From Lingula anatina (Eukaryota > Brachiopoda > Lingulata > Lingulida > Lingulidae), in the NCBI RefSeq assembly GCF_001039355.2, contig NW_019774792.1:76823-140822 (forward strand): DNA of 64,000 bases, given 5' to 3'. A program made the translations under genes and the position numbers. Positions within the stretch are counted from its first letter, which is position 1. Each line of letters starts with the position of its first letter. Under the pieces are notes generated by a model, which made no database searches, was not told the DNA's origin, and worked only from the letters and a program-made list of their open reading frames with translations. Positions 1-32,609 of the stretch are shown in pieces.

Positions 1-248
1 GTGTGTCTAACTTGCAGTGTGAAATCAAAGCTTGTCTAACATGACAACAAAATGATCAGAGGGTTTCTTTCACAAAAGAACTTGGGCCAAAAAGTTAGTC
101 TAAACTCTCAGACCAAAATGTTACTGTCTACTTTGACCCAATATAAATCGGTAGTAGACTGACTAGATACAATGTTGTGTCTGTTATATAACAAGAAAGG
201 CATGATGGCTTATGTTTTAAGCCTATACGTGGTTTCCCCGATTTTAGT

Positions 249-309
<61 letters not shown>

Positions 310-484
310 ACTAAATCAAGTCAAGTAGACTAAAATTTTGGTCTTAAAGTTTACTCTTACTTTTGGTCTACATATATATATTTATAATTTTTTTTTGTGA
401 AAATAATCCTAGGATATTGTTTTCTAATTTGCACATGTCACATTTTTTTGCACTTTTCTGACCCTTTTACCCATGTACCTACAG
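1..484. other. Non-coding, presumed intron of the ferlin gene
   Basis: No coding segment is recognisable here. The stretch lies upstream of the first readable ferlin linker exons and is probably intron, because the N-terminal C2A and C2B domains of the family are absent and must lie left of the window. It contains a (TA)n run. Confidence 0.5.
250..306. repeat. (TA)n microsatellite
   Basis: Uninterrupted alternating T and A over about 57 bases. Confidence 0.95.
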
Positions 485-20042
<19,558 letters not shown>

Positions 20043-21600
20043 ATCTGGAACTGCAGCAAAATTGAAAAAAAAAACTGAACTACATAGATGAAAACTCCTT
20101 GGTGTTGAGTATACTCATTTGCATGTGAATAACAATTTTGCAGCAAAAGATTTATGCTTAGTGGACATATTCAAAAAAGGAATGAAAAGTTTATTGTCAG
20201 GTTCCTTAATTAATATTTTTGAAGACAAAAGCCTGAGTAACTGGGAATGTCAGGCACAAGATGATAACAGAGGTTAATTTCCAGTTTACTGAAATTTACT
20301 GGGTAGGGTGGGAAGAGCAGATGGGTAAAAGGTATGTAAAAAAAGAAATCAGTTTTGCTAGTTGTTTATCACATCTACATTTCTGTGTATGAAACAAAGT
20401 GTTTAAGAGAAATTCTGCTTATGTGAAAGACCAAGAAATTATTTTTGACAAACCTGTACACCAGATATATTATTTTTCGTATAATTTTGAGCAATATTAT
20501 CATCAGTGATGGATTGATGTACAGACAGTAGAAGAGCTCTTCTGGTTAGTTTTGGAGAACATAAGTCTTGTATAAGGGACATACACACTACAACTTTTTT
20601 TGCTTAATTTATCTAATTTTCACTAATTTTCACATTTTCTCTTAGCTGCCATTTATTACAGAAATGACAATTTTCTATTTGGAAGTCTCAATAGGAAAAG
20701 AGTACTTCTGAGAGATGAGTGAACTAGAAAACAAAATTTCATAAAATCTTTATCATTCCTTTCAATCAGATTTTAGTTATTTTATTCTTTCAATATGGGC
20801 ATCTGTGCAATAAAATATTTAACATTTTTTTAGCTTGGTAGCAAATAAAACAATCTACTAGTTTCACCCGAATGATGATCTATACATAATTATTTATGGT
20901 TATGATATGGCAATAATAGTTTAAAAAAAAAAAAAAAAACTGAAAGAATTGGAAAATAAGCCACACTGGTGGTTCAAGGGAAACAGTGAGCTGTCTTTCC
21001 TTGAAAACAGGTATGTAGTACTTGGTAGATATTTTGTCTGCAAGATGAGTGTCTGAAAGCCAGTTTATAGACAGTTCATGTAAGAGATAAAGGTATCAAA
21101 CAAATACATTGGTTACATGTGTGCAATATTGTGCTGAAATTCAATGTTTATTGGTTTTAGTTTACTTTTTACAAAACAAAGAATAAAGAACATGAAGATT
21201 TAAAGGGATAATAACTCTTCGTTTTGGCCAAAAAATGAATTTTCCTGGAGTAAACAACAATTTTCCCATACTTACTAATGGTTAATGAATTTCTGAAGTT
21301 TGTTTTTTATTTTATCTCTTAAGAGATTATAACAGAGTATAGCCATCAATGGAGGTCACGTGGTCTAAAGACAATCTTGTCTCAGATATCAGAATATTAG
21401 CTATAACTGCCATTTTCGTGGTAAAACAGAATATATTATATTTCTGTGAGTTGTTCAAAATGTTTTTATTGTGAAATATAGATCTCATACGAAAAGTTAT
21501 TATCCCTTTAATTTTGTTTATACCTTAAATCCCCCACCCATAAAGTTTTATAAAGACTGCACATGATGTAAGAAACATACCTTTTAAGAATAAACTATAC
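20043..21600 (+). other. Ferlin 3' UTR (inferred)
   Basis: AT-rich, without coding signal, directly after the TAG stop. Candidate poly(A) signals AATAAA occur near 20810, 21181 and 21589. The last one would give a UTR of about 1.57 kb. Confidence 0.5.
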
Positions 21601-23299
21601 ACACGTAAATATGTTTTGGACTCGAGTTTTGTTTTATTACTTGCAAAAAATGTTTTGGCTGTATATTCGTCTGCTTGTTTGTTTGTTTTTTGTGTGGCCA
21701 ATTTTTTGTTTCATGATAGCGGCCACAACTTTTCAGATTTTGGTTTCAAAAAATATTTTTGGAACGTATTGAACCATATTCATTACCATATTAATTGTTT
21801 ATATATGATCTATAGGTAAAAAATTTCAAATTTTTGAAATTAACAAAGCCCTTTGACAGTTTTTCTTAATCACATCAAATTCAATAGAGTGGCACTCGGT
21901 CATGATTTCTTCCAACTGAGGATCATGCCTTTTTTTTGTCTGTATAAATTTTTGAGATTTACATGTGAAATCTCACCGAAATTTTTCTATTTTTTTTATT
22001 TCCTATGATAACACACCAAATTGCGGACAATTATACAGGGCCATGACTTGTAACAATTTACCAAGTTTCCTCCAAGTCTTAGCTGTATGAGAATAATTTA
22101 ATCAATTTATTATTGTTGGGTTTGAATTGTTGTAGATACTATGCCCCTGCCCAGGAACAAATGAATGCATGCAGTGGGTTTCAGTTTTCACATTACACGA
22201 AAGATAAAAAAAACTGTACCATGGCCCATATATAGGCATCTTCTTATATCACAAAAGTGTTGAAGAAACTTTTCAGCTATTTTGTAACAGACTAGTAGGG
22301 CCAGTGTGGTCAGAGAGTAGCCCTGCCATAGGAGCCTGTGCTAAATTCAGTAGGGCACAAACATGTGAAATGTTAACTTGGCATTTTAGTGGCACCCACA
22401 AACACTAGATTCTTGCATAATAAATTGCAAGTCCTTGCTCTGTTAGGAATTTTATTTATATTTTTTCGTTGATCACAGTATAAAATATGCAAAGACATAT
22501 TGACATTCACCCCTAAAATTCAAATTTGATACAATCCAAAGCTAAACTTTATCTGAAAATGGATCATCCTTATTTACATCAACTCTAAATGCAGGCTAAA
22601 ATGGGCAACTCAATACCTGTAAATAAATATGAAGTGCCAAACAGTTCGTCTTTGAGTTTCCTCAAAGTATCCATTATATTCAATAGCCAGATAAAAGTGG
22701 TACAGGGAAGAGTAACAATGCATGACTTCTTTTTACAATCCCACAAATAAATGTACAGTAATGTTTTACAGTATTCAGGCAGCAAGCACTGGGTTATTAA
22801 AACAATCCTCAGATTGGTGGATGGTGTACATAACAAAAACAATATACGATTTTACAATAAATGAATAAATAATAATTTAAAAAATAATAATAAAGATCAG
22901 CGTTTCATATCCTGATGCCATCAAATTTCAAACAGGTCAGTTTCACAACGAACTTTGTTACACATTGGTCTTAAAAAAAAAAAAAAAAAAAAAAATCATC
23001 CTACTTGGGGAAATGCCAAACCCACGGTATAGTCAATGTAAACAATTTTAGAGCATAAAAACAACAATAAGAAAAAAAAAAAAAAAATTGGAGGGTGGGG
23101 GGAACATGAAGTTCATGGCATTAATCAAGTGAGTTAAACAAGTAGTAATTTACAAAACTCGTGTTTAAATCCTACACACTTTTCACTCAAATGTAAGGAC
23201 ATAAAATTAAGAGGAATTTTTTGTCATATTATGTATATTACTCATTGTGGGCTTTTAATTCTTTTACGAGACTGGATCAAGTACAGTCCTGTAGTAACA

Positions 23300-23347
<48 letters not shown>

Positions 23348-23856
23348 GTTTCTTTAAAACTAATTTCGACAATAAAAATGCATTTAACAGAAACGCTTTG
23401 TCCTGCATATGTTTCATTATTATGACCTCATTTGTTATTGCTTCAGATACATAATTTGGTGTTTAAAAATCAGATGTAATAAGAAAAAATCTAATTATTT
23501 GTCTGATCTTGATAATAAGCAGAATGCCAAAGCTATCTCTATACACAACTGTTAGAAATATAATAAAAGGGCATCCCTATATCTGTTTAAATAAAACTAA
23601 TTATACAACAAGTAGCTGACATACAGCATGCAAAATATAATAAATAGTTGCAACTTTACAGTTCTCTTCAACAGAAAAAAAACAAACACTTAAGCATGAC
23701 CAGACTAGACTAAAAATAAATGTTCAGCAACACTTTCACTTTTTCAGTTATAAAACACCAAATAAGTAATGTACCATCCATAGTCTCCATGAATTTTTTA
23801 AAAAACAGGCTCTAAAACACACAGAAGCCTCCACTAATGGCATTTTAAATCAGACC
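21601..23856. other. Intergenic and TMEM127 3' UTR
   Basis: No coding exon is recognisable. It contains poly(A) runs at about 22973-22995 and 23071-23087 and an (ATA)n run. The right part is probably the 3' UTR of the minus-strand TMEM127 gene. Confidence 0.5.
23301..23345. repeat. (AAT)n microsatellite
   Basis: About 15 tandem trinucleotide units; the poly-Asn reading in one frame is spurious. Confidence 0.95.
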
Positions 23857-25137
23857 TCATGGAGCATAAGGTGGAGGAGGGGGTACATTTGTCACTGGAG
23901 GAATAAGCTCAGCACCCAAGGGAGGGATAACCTCCATCCCATCAAAGTCTTCCATTAATCTGTGTCTATCACTACTACGACGGGAGTCATGGATTGGCGG
24001 GTATCTCTGCAGCAAATTACACGCCACTGCTATGACTGACACAGCACCCGCTGCAGTGACCAAATAGAAACTGACATCAAAATGCACTTCCACCTTGCTG
24101 CCTGCATGATGCTTGGTCTTCTCTTGTAAATCTTTTATCAACTGTGCTTCCCAGAAGCAAAAGCCATTCACAGTGACGCATACAAGCACTGAAAAATATT
24201 AAGAAAAGAGAATGTATTAACAAGAAACTTAAACAATGCTGAAAATGATTTTCCTACAGAAGTTTTCAGTTCAAAGTGAAAAAATAAAAGGTTTTAATAC
24301 AGATGAATAGTTATAAATTATAGAAAATAAGGAGGGGAGGCAGCTGCCAAATGTTTCACACCTACCAAAGTTGCCATATAATGTTTGCAGGCAGACTAAT
24401 TAACTATGGACTGTCTGCAGTAAACAGTCAATAGACTTCCTTGCTACGGTAGTCTGATAACTTTCAGATCATGGGATACTTCACAAATAAAATCTCATTT
24501 CTTCACATAGCAATAACGTAGTTCCTTGAAATATCTAGCAATTGTTATATATCTATCGATTGATGATAAGCAATTCCAATATTCAAGGCCAGTTTAAAAC
24601 AAAACCAATGTAAAACAAAGAGAGGTGCATGTAACAAAAACAACTGTGTCAGAGTTATATAATTTGTTTAAAAAGTTATAGAATTTTTTTATACAAACCT
24701 GCTAGTATGTTCCACACTGCATGTCTTCTAATCTGTTTCAATAACCTTTGTGCTGGCCCATATAAATCTAATGCGAAGCCAGCTCCACTAAATATGATTG
24801 CAGCAAATACAAGACCAATTATACACTGCATAACAAGTGCTCCTTTTTCTGTTACACAATCAACCAAAGCTGAAAAAGGAAAGAAAGATATATTAAACCA
24901 TTGCTTATTCAAATGTATCTATATCAATGCTTCACAGTAAATTATCAATATGAAAACGGAATAAAACATCTAATCCAAGTGCAGGGACGGGCCCAGCAAA
25001 GACTTGTGAGTAGGAGAAAATTAATTTTTACACCAGGAAAATTAATTTTGGCATGTAAATACCATGCAGAGTGCCTTTAAATTATTTATAAATATTAGAT
25101 GTTGGGATACTTTGCATATGCCAAAATAACTTATTCA

Positions 25138-25168
<31 letters not shown>

Positions 25169-25357
25169 NNNNNNNNNNNNNNNNNNNNNNNNNNNNNNNN
25201 NNNNNNNNNNNNNNNNNNNNNNNNNNNNNNNNNNNNNNNNNNNNNNNNNNNNNNNNNNNNNNNNNNNNNNNNNNNNNNNNNNNNNNNNNNNNNNNNNNNN
25301 NNNNNNNNNNNNNNNNNNNNNNNNNNNNNNNNNNNNNNNNNNNNNNNNNNNNNNNNN

Positions 25358-25419
<62 letters not shown>

Positions 25420-25804
25420 ATTTACTAATTTATAACTCACTTTCTGTCGGATCTGCACCATAATATAATATGTAATGTGTTACAAGTTTGGTTTCGTCGT
25501 TCGGTGCAGGCTGATCGTACTTTTCGAAGTGTCCAAGGTAAAAGAAATTACTGACACCTAATGTCATATTTAGCATTGTAGAAAACCTTTTGTATCGACA
25601 CCCTCCTCCTTTTGAATAGAACCAGGCTGGTTCTGCTAAAGCTGTACATAATGTTACAATAGCCACCATACTACAAACTGCAGCTGCAAAGTTTCTTTCA
25701 CGGTTTTTTAAACGAAATCGCCGCCTGTGTCTGTGACTGGAATGACGCCTGTGTCCGTGTCTACGACTCGAACCTGAGCTGGACCCCTCGCGGTCTCGCG
25801 GCAT
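23857..25804 (-). CDS. TMEM127: Transmembrane protein 127
   Basis: Small multi-pass endosomal/lysosomal membrane protein; in human it is a tumour suppressor that dampens mTOR signalling. Exons in gene order: 25804-25441, 24869-24699, 24188-23857, closing in frame to 288 residues against about 238 in human. The diagnostic segment is TLCTALAEPAW at the first membrane helix. Other family features are a membrane segment in exon 2 (LVFAAIIFSGAGFALDLYGP), a last helix with HFDVSFYLVTAAGA followed by NLLQRYP, and a Pro-rich tail ending PPPPYAP. The N-terminus is longer than in human and rich in Arg, His and Ser. Intron 1 holds a (GA)n tract with a 189-bp assembly gap. The start lies 416 bp from the MED28 start on the other strand. 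Confidence 0.92.
25142..25416. repeat. (GA)n microsatellite with internal N gap
   Basis: Perfect GA on both sides of 189 unknown bases (25169-25357). It lies in TMEM127 intron 1. Its true length is unknown. Confidence 0.97.
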
Positions 25805-26220
25805 TTTCCTATTACAGTAGTGATTTCCAAATGTGAAATGTTATTCTCCTGATTCCTGAAGTTTACATGCACCCATAGGACAAGTCGTTTAAGCCATGAC
25901 AAACAATTTCGCAGAACGAAAATTAAATGCAATTGTGGGTTGAACACTCCACCTCTGTTTACAACAACCAGGAACTACATAACTATCAATAGCCCAGAGC
26001 AGTTTCAATAATTGATTAGCGGATTCATTTCTCTATCATGTAATGTTTTCTCATTCTTTTTATGATCAAAAAGCATTTTAATTGATATATTTATTTGAAA
26101 CGAATCATATTAATTCATAAACTTTGAAAACTGAATGAAATTGATAAATGATATTTACAAGTACATAATACATTGGATTCATGATAGTTACTACGCATGC
26201 GTACTGAGTCTTTTTCTGTC
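25805..26220. promoter_or_regulatory. Probable bidirectional promoter TMEM127/MED28
   Basis: Only 416 bp separate the two divergent start codons, so both promoters and 5' UTRs must lie here unless upstream 5' UTR exons exist. A cgcatgcg palindrome lies about 26 bp before the MED28 ATG. No TATA box was convincing. Confidence 0.5.
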
Positions 26221-27439
26221 ATGGCTTCTGGCGGGGAGAATCTTATAGACGAGTTTGAAGCTGCATTTCAGGTATAAAAGTTGATCTTCGCTTGAAAAGA
26301 GTAAAATTTCGCCTATAATTGACGATGGGTTGACTGACATAGTAAATAAGAATTTAAATATATCAATTAAAATCGTCTTAAAAGATACTGTAATTACTTT
26401 CACATAGCTTACCATTTGATCATATTTTGCAGACATGCTTTTCTTCAATACTAAATCAAGATCATTTTAATGGCGTTGATTCAGACGAAACTAAAACAGG
26501 TAACATCTTTTCCATTTTCTTTATTTCGTTTAAAGTTCAGTGTTGCTGTTAAAATTTTTAATACATGTGATCTACAATTTATTTGTTTTAAATTTAATAT
26601 TACACCGGTTTCATCCAAAACCACAAGCAACATGATCTGCATTGTGTGTCACCGCCCTCTTTGTATTTTGAAGGAGTGGAGCTGTCTATTCAAAAGTTTT
26701 TAGATGTTGCAAAGCAGAATGAAGCATGGTTTATTCAGAAAAGAATGCTGCTTTCGGTTCACAAACCAGAACAAATCATCATGGAGGTAAGAGCAAATGA
26801 TGTGAAGTTACACGGAAAATTTCAGTTAAAATTGATATTCTGATTAATTTCTGATGGATTTTCGAAATGGTACTGGATTTTCTTTTTTAAGTTATTTAAT
26901 TTGTGTACATGGCCAAAGAGAACATGTGGATTACTAAAACATTAAATATCTTGTCACTGATTAATCATATAATATAATATAATGTTAGTTTCTGATATTT
27001 TTTCTAGATATTATTATTTACTTTTGAGAAGATGAATAGTAGATGTATTATATGAGGTTATGAGGAAACTTCGTATCATACTTAAAAAAAGAAAAAACAA
27101 TGCATACTTTTTTGAAACACTTTCTTTTTTGTTCTGTTTGTATAATTTATTGCCTTTTGTCTTCTTCAGGAAACCCAAGATCTGAAAAAAGAACTTATAC
27201 GCAAAGAACAACTTATACAAAAACATTATGAAAAACTTCTTCAGTGGCAGAGCATGTTGAGAGATGGAATTTCAGGGGCACAGACATCAATGCCAGCGGG
27301 CCAGCAACAACAACAACAGCCCCACCAGCCTTCCACTCCTGCTGCTTCTCAGACCCCAGGAGGGCAGCAATCACAAGGACAGATGTATCCTCATGGACCT
27401 TTGGCTTATCTCGAACAAACTATGTCCAATATTAGGTAG
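26221..27439 (+). CDS. MED28: Mediator complex subunit 28
   Basis: Subunit of the Mediator coactivator of RNA polymerase II. Exons 26221-26271, 26433-26499, 26674-26786 and 27170-27439 give 166 residues (human about 178). Recognisable blocks are [10 protein letters not shown] at the N-terminus, [31 protein letters not shown], the strongly conserved [10 protein letters not shown], and the C-terminal [15 protein letters not shown]. The middle is helical and charged (likely coiled coil). A Gln/Pro/Thr-rich low-complexity stretch in the last exon comes from a cag-like repeat and is longer than in human. The start ATG is the first in this frame and is followed directly by the conserved helix. The gene converges on ZDHHC16 downstream. 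Confidence 0.94.
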
Positions 27440-28607
27440 CATCTGTGGGTATTTTTATGGATTATATTTTGCTTTCAGTAAGGAAGTGACTATTAGAAAA
27501 TATTAAGTGGTTGAGCTACCATGAAGTTTGTTGCTTCAGCCTCACTAGAATTGAAAATGAAATATCAAGGTCAGATATCTTTCAAGCCCGATTGGCTGAC
27601 AAAGTGGAATACAAGTCATTAAGTAATGAAGCAATACTGACACAAACAAAAAGCAGCAGTGACATCATTTAGTATACAAATGATATTTGTATGGGAAACA
27701 TTTTACAAAATCATGTTAAAGAGAAAATTATAGAAAAAGTTGGTCAAAATAAAAAGATCAAGAAACTGAACTGGTCTCATGAAATTGTTTTATTTAAAAT
27801 GATTTTTGCATACATAGTGTAATAATACATTACACACTTGGAATAAAGTATTAGAATACAAAATATCTATATGAACTGAGATTTAAAAAAATTGATGCCA
27901 TGGTAATGCTTCAAATAATAATGTATTTCCTTTTCATAATTTTGCTGTCTAGATATTAGATTTTCCTTTTAACACCCTATGATCTGTCCTTGAGGCACGT
28001 AACTTCATTCTTAAAAGTATATTTTTTTCATTTGAAAATGTTGGAAAGTAAAAATTACTGTCTGCACATTCTATAAAGGTACTTTTGTTTCCCAATTCAG
28101 ACCTTGAAAATTATAAAAATCCCAATTAACAGATGTGGCCATTTAAACGGTCATTATGGTGAACAATTAGAACTAAAAGTATTTGATTAAAAAGGCTTAT
28201 GAAAAATCCAATAGCAGGAGCAGGTTTAACAATAACTAATGAGTAGGTGAAAATTACTATTCTTTTTAGATAAATACTGCTCAAAAATTGCATTTTATCT
28301 GAAGTGAAGAAAGAATGGTCTAAAAGACATACATTTAATATACTATACTGTTATTTCTAAAATAAGTTTAAAATGGGTCACACTGGTCATAATTAGTCCC
28401 TTGGAAATGCCATCTTTTCTACGCAAAATTCTAACAAGCAGTTCCTTTAAAAGAAAAGATAAAATCTAAGGTCATCTTATTACACTTGACATAAAAATTC
28501 AATCTGGGAAGTTGTGCTCCTCCACATTTGCTTCTTTTGTGATCCATCACATTTATCTCAAAATAATGCTAAATCTACTTCATTAAAAGTTACTAATGAT
28601 TTTAATA
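27440..28607. other. Convergent 3' region MED28/ZDHHC16
   Basis: No coding exon. MED28 3' UTR on the left (an AATAAA lies near 27842) and ZDHHC16 3' UTR on the right. Confidence 0.5.
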
Positions 28608-28862
28608 TCAGATATCGTGTAACTCTTTTTCTATTTTATATGTTGCCGTTTCCCATGTGATTCCATTTCCTATAGGTTTGTGTCTTGATGGAAACAATAC
28701 ATGTCGAATAAAAGATCTGAAATATACCACCAAAAATGAGACCAGACAGAGGAATAAATGCCAGCTTAATGAGAAGTATAGATCAATAACAGACTAACAT
28801 TTTTTTACATGAATGAGCATTAGAAATACAGCAGTATAGGCATAAGATATAAACAATTAAAA

Positions 28863-28939
<77 letters not shown>

Positions 28940-31900
28940 CATAATTAGTGAAGAACCATTAAATATCTACCCAGAAAAGAAATTGCATAAAAAATGATTA
29001 TGGGCTGATTCTTTTATATAACTATACATGTAAATCTTACCTTCCATCTCTTAGGCCCCAGAAATGCTTCCAATTTTGTAGACGACCAAAGTTATATGGA
29101 TTCTTAAACACCTAAAAACAATATCATGTTATCAAATTCAAAGGAACAGACTAGAGACTATAAATACACTGTTCCATGCAGTCTGATTATAAATCTTAAT
29201 CCCAAATCCCTGGAACAACAGTATTTCATAATTGGCTGTAGAAACTTTGTAAATGTACATGGATCTATCAAGAGTAAAAACCTCCCCTCCATTATTTAAA
29301 ACGTGACTTTAAATTTTATTGTATTTCACTCAATACCAAAAGACTAACCCCTAAAGATATTACAGGTCTAGATATATAAGGAACGTACCAATCCCTGACT
29401 TTTCATCCTCTTTTTATCTCTCTTGTTCAGGTGCACTTCAATGCTTGTCTCTGCTCTGGTAATAAGCAATGCATGCCACAGCATTAACAGTCCCAAGGCT
29501 ATGATAACTCCACTACACAGTAAAAACTCATAAATTACACAGAAATGGTATATTCCAAAGTTTTGTTCCAGGGATTGTAAATGCTCCATGTCTGATATTG
29601 TCTCATTGGCCTGAAAAAAAGTAACTATATTACTTCATAGAATTGAGATAAGCTTGGAAAGGCATTTATTTTTTGTTGCAATTTGTGAAGAGTAAACAAA
29701 ATGCACTGTTAAAACACAACTAAAATTAGAGAAAATTCCACTAAATATCTCAGCTTTCTGTAGGCATTTCTCACCCAACACATTTGCATCTCATCTTCCC
29801 AGCTCCAATCATAGCACACGCCAATGGCTTCTTGTTTGAACTACATAGATAAAAAGTAAGCCCATCAGCAGGATGTTATAATTTTTAAGTCAATTTATTT
29901 TCCAGATGCTGTAAGATTCATGCATTTCCAAAATACAACTGTTATGATTGAAGCTTTCCATTGAAGAATTACGACATTTTGCCATTTTTGTTGTGATGCA
30001 AAAGATATGATTAAGAAAAACAGTAAGAAGCACTGTTATAGAAAATGACATAAGAAATATATTTTTCAACTAATCTAATGCATACTGTCACAATAAAGAT
30101 GAGTTAAGCTTCCCATTAATGAATCACTTTATCATTTTTTGTTATGATGCAGCAAATGAGAAAAATAGCAAGAAGCATGTATAGCACTCTAAAAAGCAGG
30201 AGAAAAAAGTGAGTTTAAAAAAATTACCCCAGCTCTCAGTGCAGAAAAAAAATCACCTCTAACTCTTCCCTACAGAATATTGTGTCAAACGTGCACAAAT
30301 GAGCTAACAACAGTTACATTTAAGAGAAGATGCTTTCGTTATGTTTTTTTTAGATAAAATCATTTTCAACAAAGTTACCAAATGCACAGACAGCATTGTC
30401 ACAGACATACACAAATATAGCTATGATACTTCTGTTCTATATTGAAAATTGAATTCACATGAACTAACACATAAATGACATAAACAATTCAGATCTCAGC
30501 TCATGCTTTACCAGCTTGCTGCAGCCAACAATATACTTACAGAATAGAGATCACTTGACACAGCAAATGGAGCCATAAGTGTTGGAAAAACTAAACTGAA
30601 ACCCTAAATGAAGAAAGTTATAAGTTTCAGATCACTTTTACTCCATACCATAAGATAAATTTCTTTCAGGTGTACTGTGCACATCAGAACTTTATTAATA
30701 AAAAAATAGAAAAAAATCATTAAAATATAATCATAAAATACTGAAATTAAAATAATAAATTAAATGTGCTAGTAAACAAATACTATGACAGACCCTCTCA
30801 AAGGATCACATAAAAAGGAAAAATAATGGGTTTTCACACATACTAATGGATTTTTTTAAAAGTCAAAATCTTATTAAAACCTGAGATCATGATCATTACT
30901 TGCCTTGCTATTAACACCAAAGAATTCTTGTTTGAAGAGTTCAAAAACAGAGGCACAAACATACACCACCCCTATCCACATGTATACCATAAACATGAAA
31001 AAGTAACGGTGGTTATAGTGGCCGACACAATTGTTCAGCCATGCTGTTATAGAATTAAGGAGCTTAAAAGCAACTTCTATTAAACAGACTATTAAAAAGA
31101 GCAATAAAAAATGACTTTATACAGTCCAAAACCAATATCCAATTGACCTGATCATTATATAATAAATGGTTTTCTTTAAGACAAGATTGTTCACACAAGC
31201 ATGCATGCATGCACACACACACACACACACACATGCAGCCCATACTCATTCATGCTTATTGTTTTTTCTAAATACATGTACCTATAAAAGGATACGACAA
31301 TGGTGGTCCATTTTGAGCACACATTTATTGCACACACTACAATGGTGAGTCCTTGGAGGCTTGGGACTAATGCACTTTTTGCATATTGACACAACTTCTG
31401 TGACTTTCTGAAATTAATAAAGACAACAAGTATAAATATCTTTTATTTAATAAAAATAGGAATCATGATATCATTACAAAAAAAATTTTATCAGAACATT
31501 TCAATATACATCTGTTTCAAGGTCAAGGACTAGATTACTTACTAGTGCTTTCAAAAAATGGCAAATATATATAACATCTATGACAAAATGAATTTAAATC
31601 TTAATTAATGTTGTATTACACACACACACAAAAAAAAAACTATACGTACCATCTACAGTACAATTATGGCTGTCTGCAACATGTCTAAACTAATTTCTAT
31701 CAACATTCTCTATGTGATCAGGGCTTACTCATGAATTCAAAATTCACTAGGAATACATGTTAATTTACTAATGCTTAGGATGACAATCACATTTCCAGAA
31801 TTATACACATTATCCAATATGTCCCTAATTGTCCCTGACATACCTCTGGTGGAGACCCAGGTGGAGTGCACACACCCATTACATAATGGAACACTATATT

Positions 31901-32609
31901 GACCAGCAGCCAATGTCCAAAGATAAGATGGAAAACAGTCCAGCCAGTACTAGTGTGATGAACATGAGGCAATATATAGATGTAAAAAATCAGCACCACA
32001 GATGAAGTGAGAATCGTGACTAGACATACAAATATCTGAAAGGAAATACAGAACACAATCATTTAATTTCAGAAGAATGACTTCTATATGCTATTCTTTT
32101 TCAATGATACAGTACTTTTAAATGAAAAACATACAAATCAGGCATTATAACTAAAATTGATCTAAGTAAAGTTTAATTATTTTTCTACCTTAAAAATCAA
32201 GTGAATGACATTATACTAATACACTCGATCTAGAGCTCTTAACAGACCCTTAATTTATATACTATAGTACTAGTACCACTGCACCTCGCATAGGTTTATA
32301 TAACAAACATATCTTGCATTAATCATGCAATTGGAAAATGCTTTTATTTTTTTATACAAAATAATGATTTAAAAGAGCTATTTGTTTATTAAAAAGCTAA
32401 CAAGGTATACATACTGGTCCTAAGTGTTTTGCTAGTCTTTCTACAAGCCAAAACAGAGGCTCCATGGCAGTGTCCAGTGCTATGCCCCATGACGTAAATG
32501 AGTTATAGAAAAGAGTTCTATATGTAATTATAAGCAATCTCCATTGTTTGTTCATATAATCCTTCACATTTTGCAGAAGTAGACCAATTCTGCAGTGAAA
32601 TCTTGGCAT
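28608..32609 (-). CDS. ZDHHC16: Palmitoyltransferase ZDHHC16 (Aph2-type)
   Basis: Membrane S-acyltransferase of the ER/Golgi. Coding exons in gene order: 32609-32415, 32035-31844, 31407-31296, 31043-30904, 30603-30541, 29840-29775, 29610-29389, 29111-29041, 28716-28608, giving 389 residues if all are used. Seen: the zinc-binding cysteine-rich domain ([16 protein letters not shown]) with the catalytic DHHC split across the 31296/31043 junction and followed by [16 protein letters not shown]; a TTxE-like motif as ETSIE; the C-terminal NPYNFG motif; and a tail GNGITW like human. An in-frame stop upstream makes the ATG at 32609 the first possible start. A 5' UTR exon probably ends at 32902 (donor gtaaca), with acceptor before 32662. 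The intron after 30904 has a GC donor. The 63- and 66-nt exons are extra relative to human and may be optional. Confidence 0.93.
28859..28938. repeat. (A)n(TA)n tract
   Basis: Poly(A) of about 22 followed by about 29 TA units, inside ZDHHC16 intron sequence. Confidence 0.95.
31211..31232. repeat. (CA)n microsatellite
   Basis: About 11 CA units in a ZDHHC16 intron. Confidence 0.9.

Noticed and set aside
25099-25461. Arg-Glu and Leu-Ser repeat ORFs
   Set aside because: Translation of the (GA)n microsatellite and its N gap.
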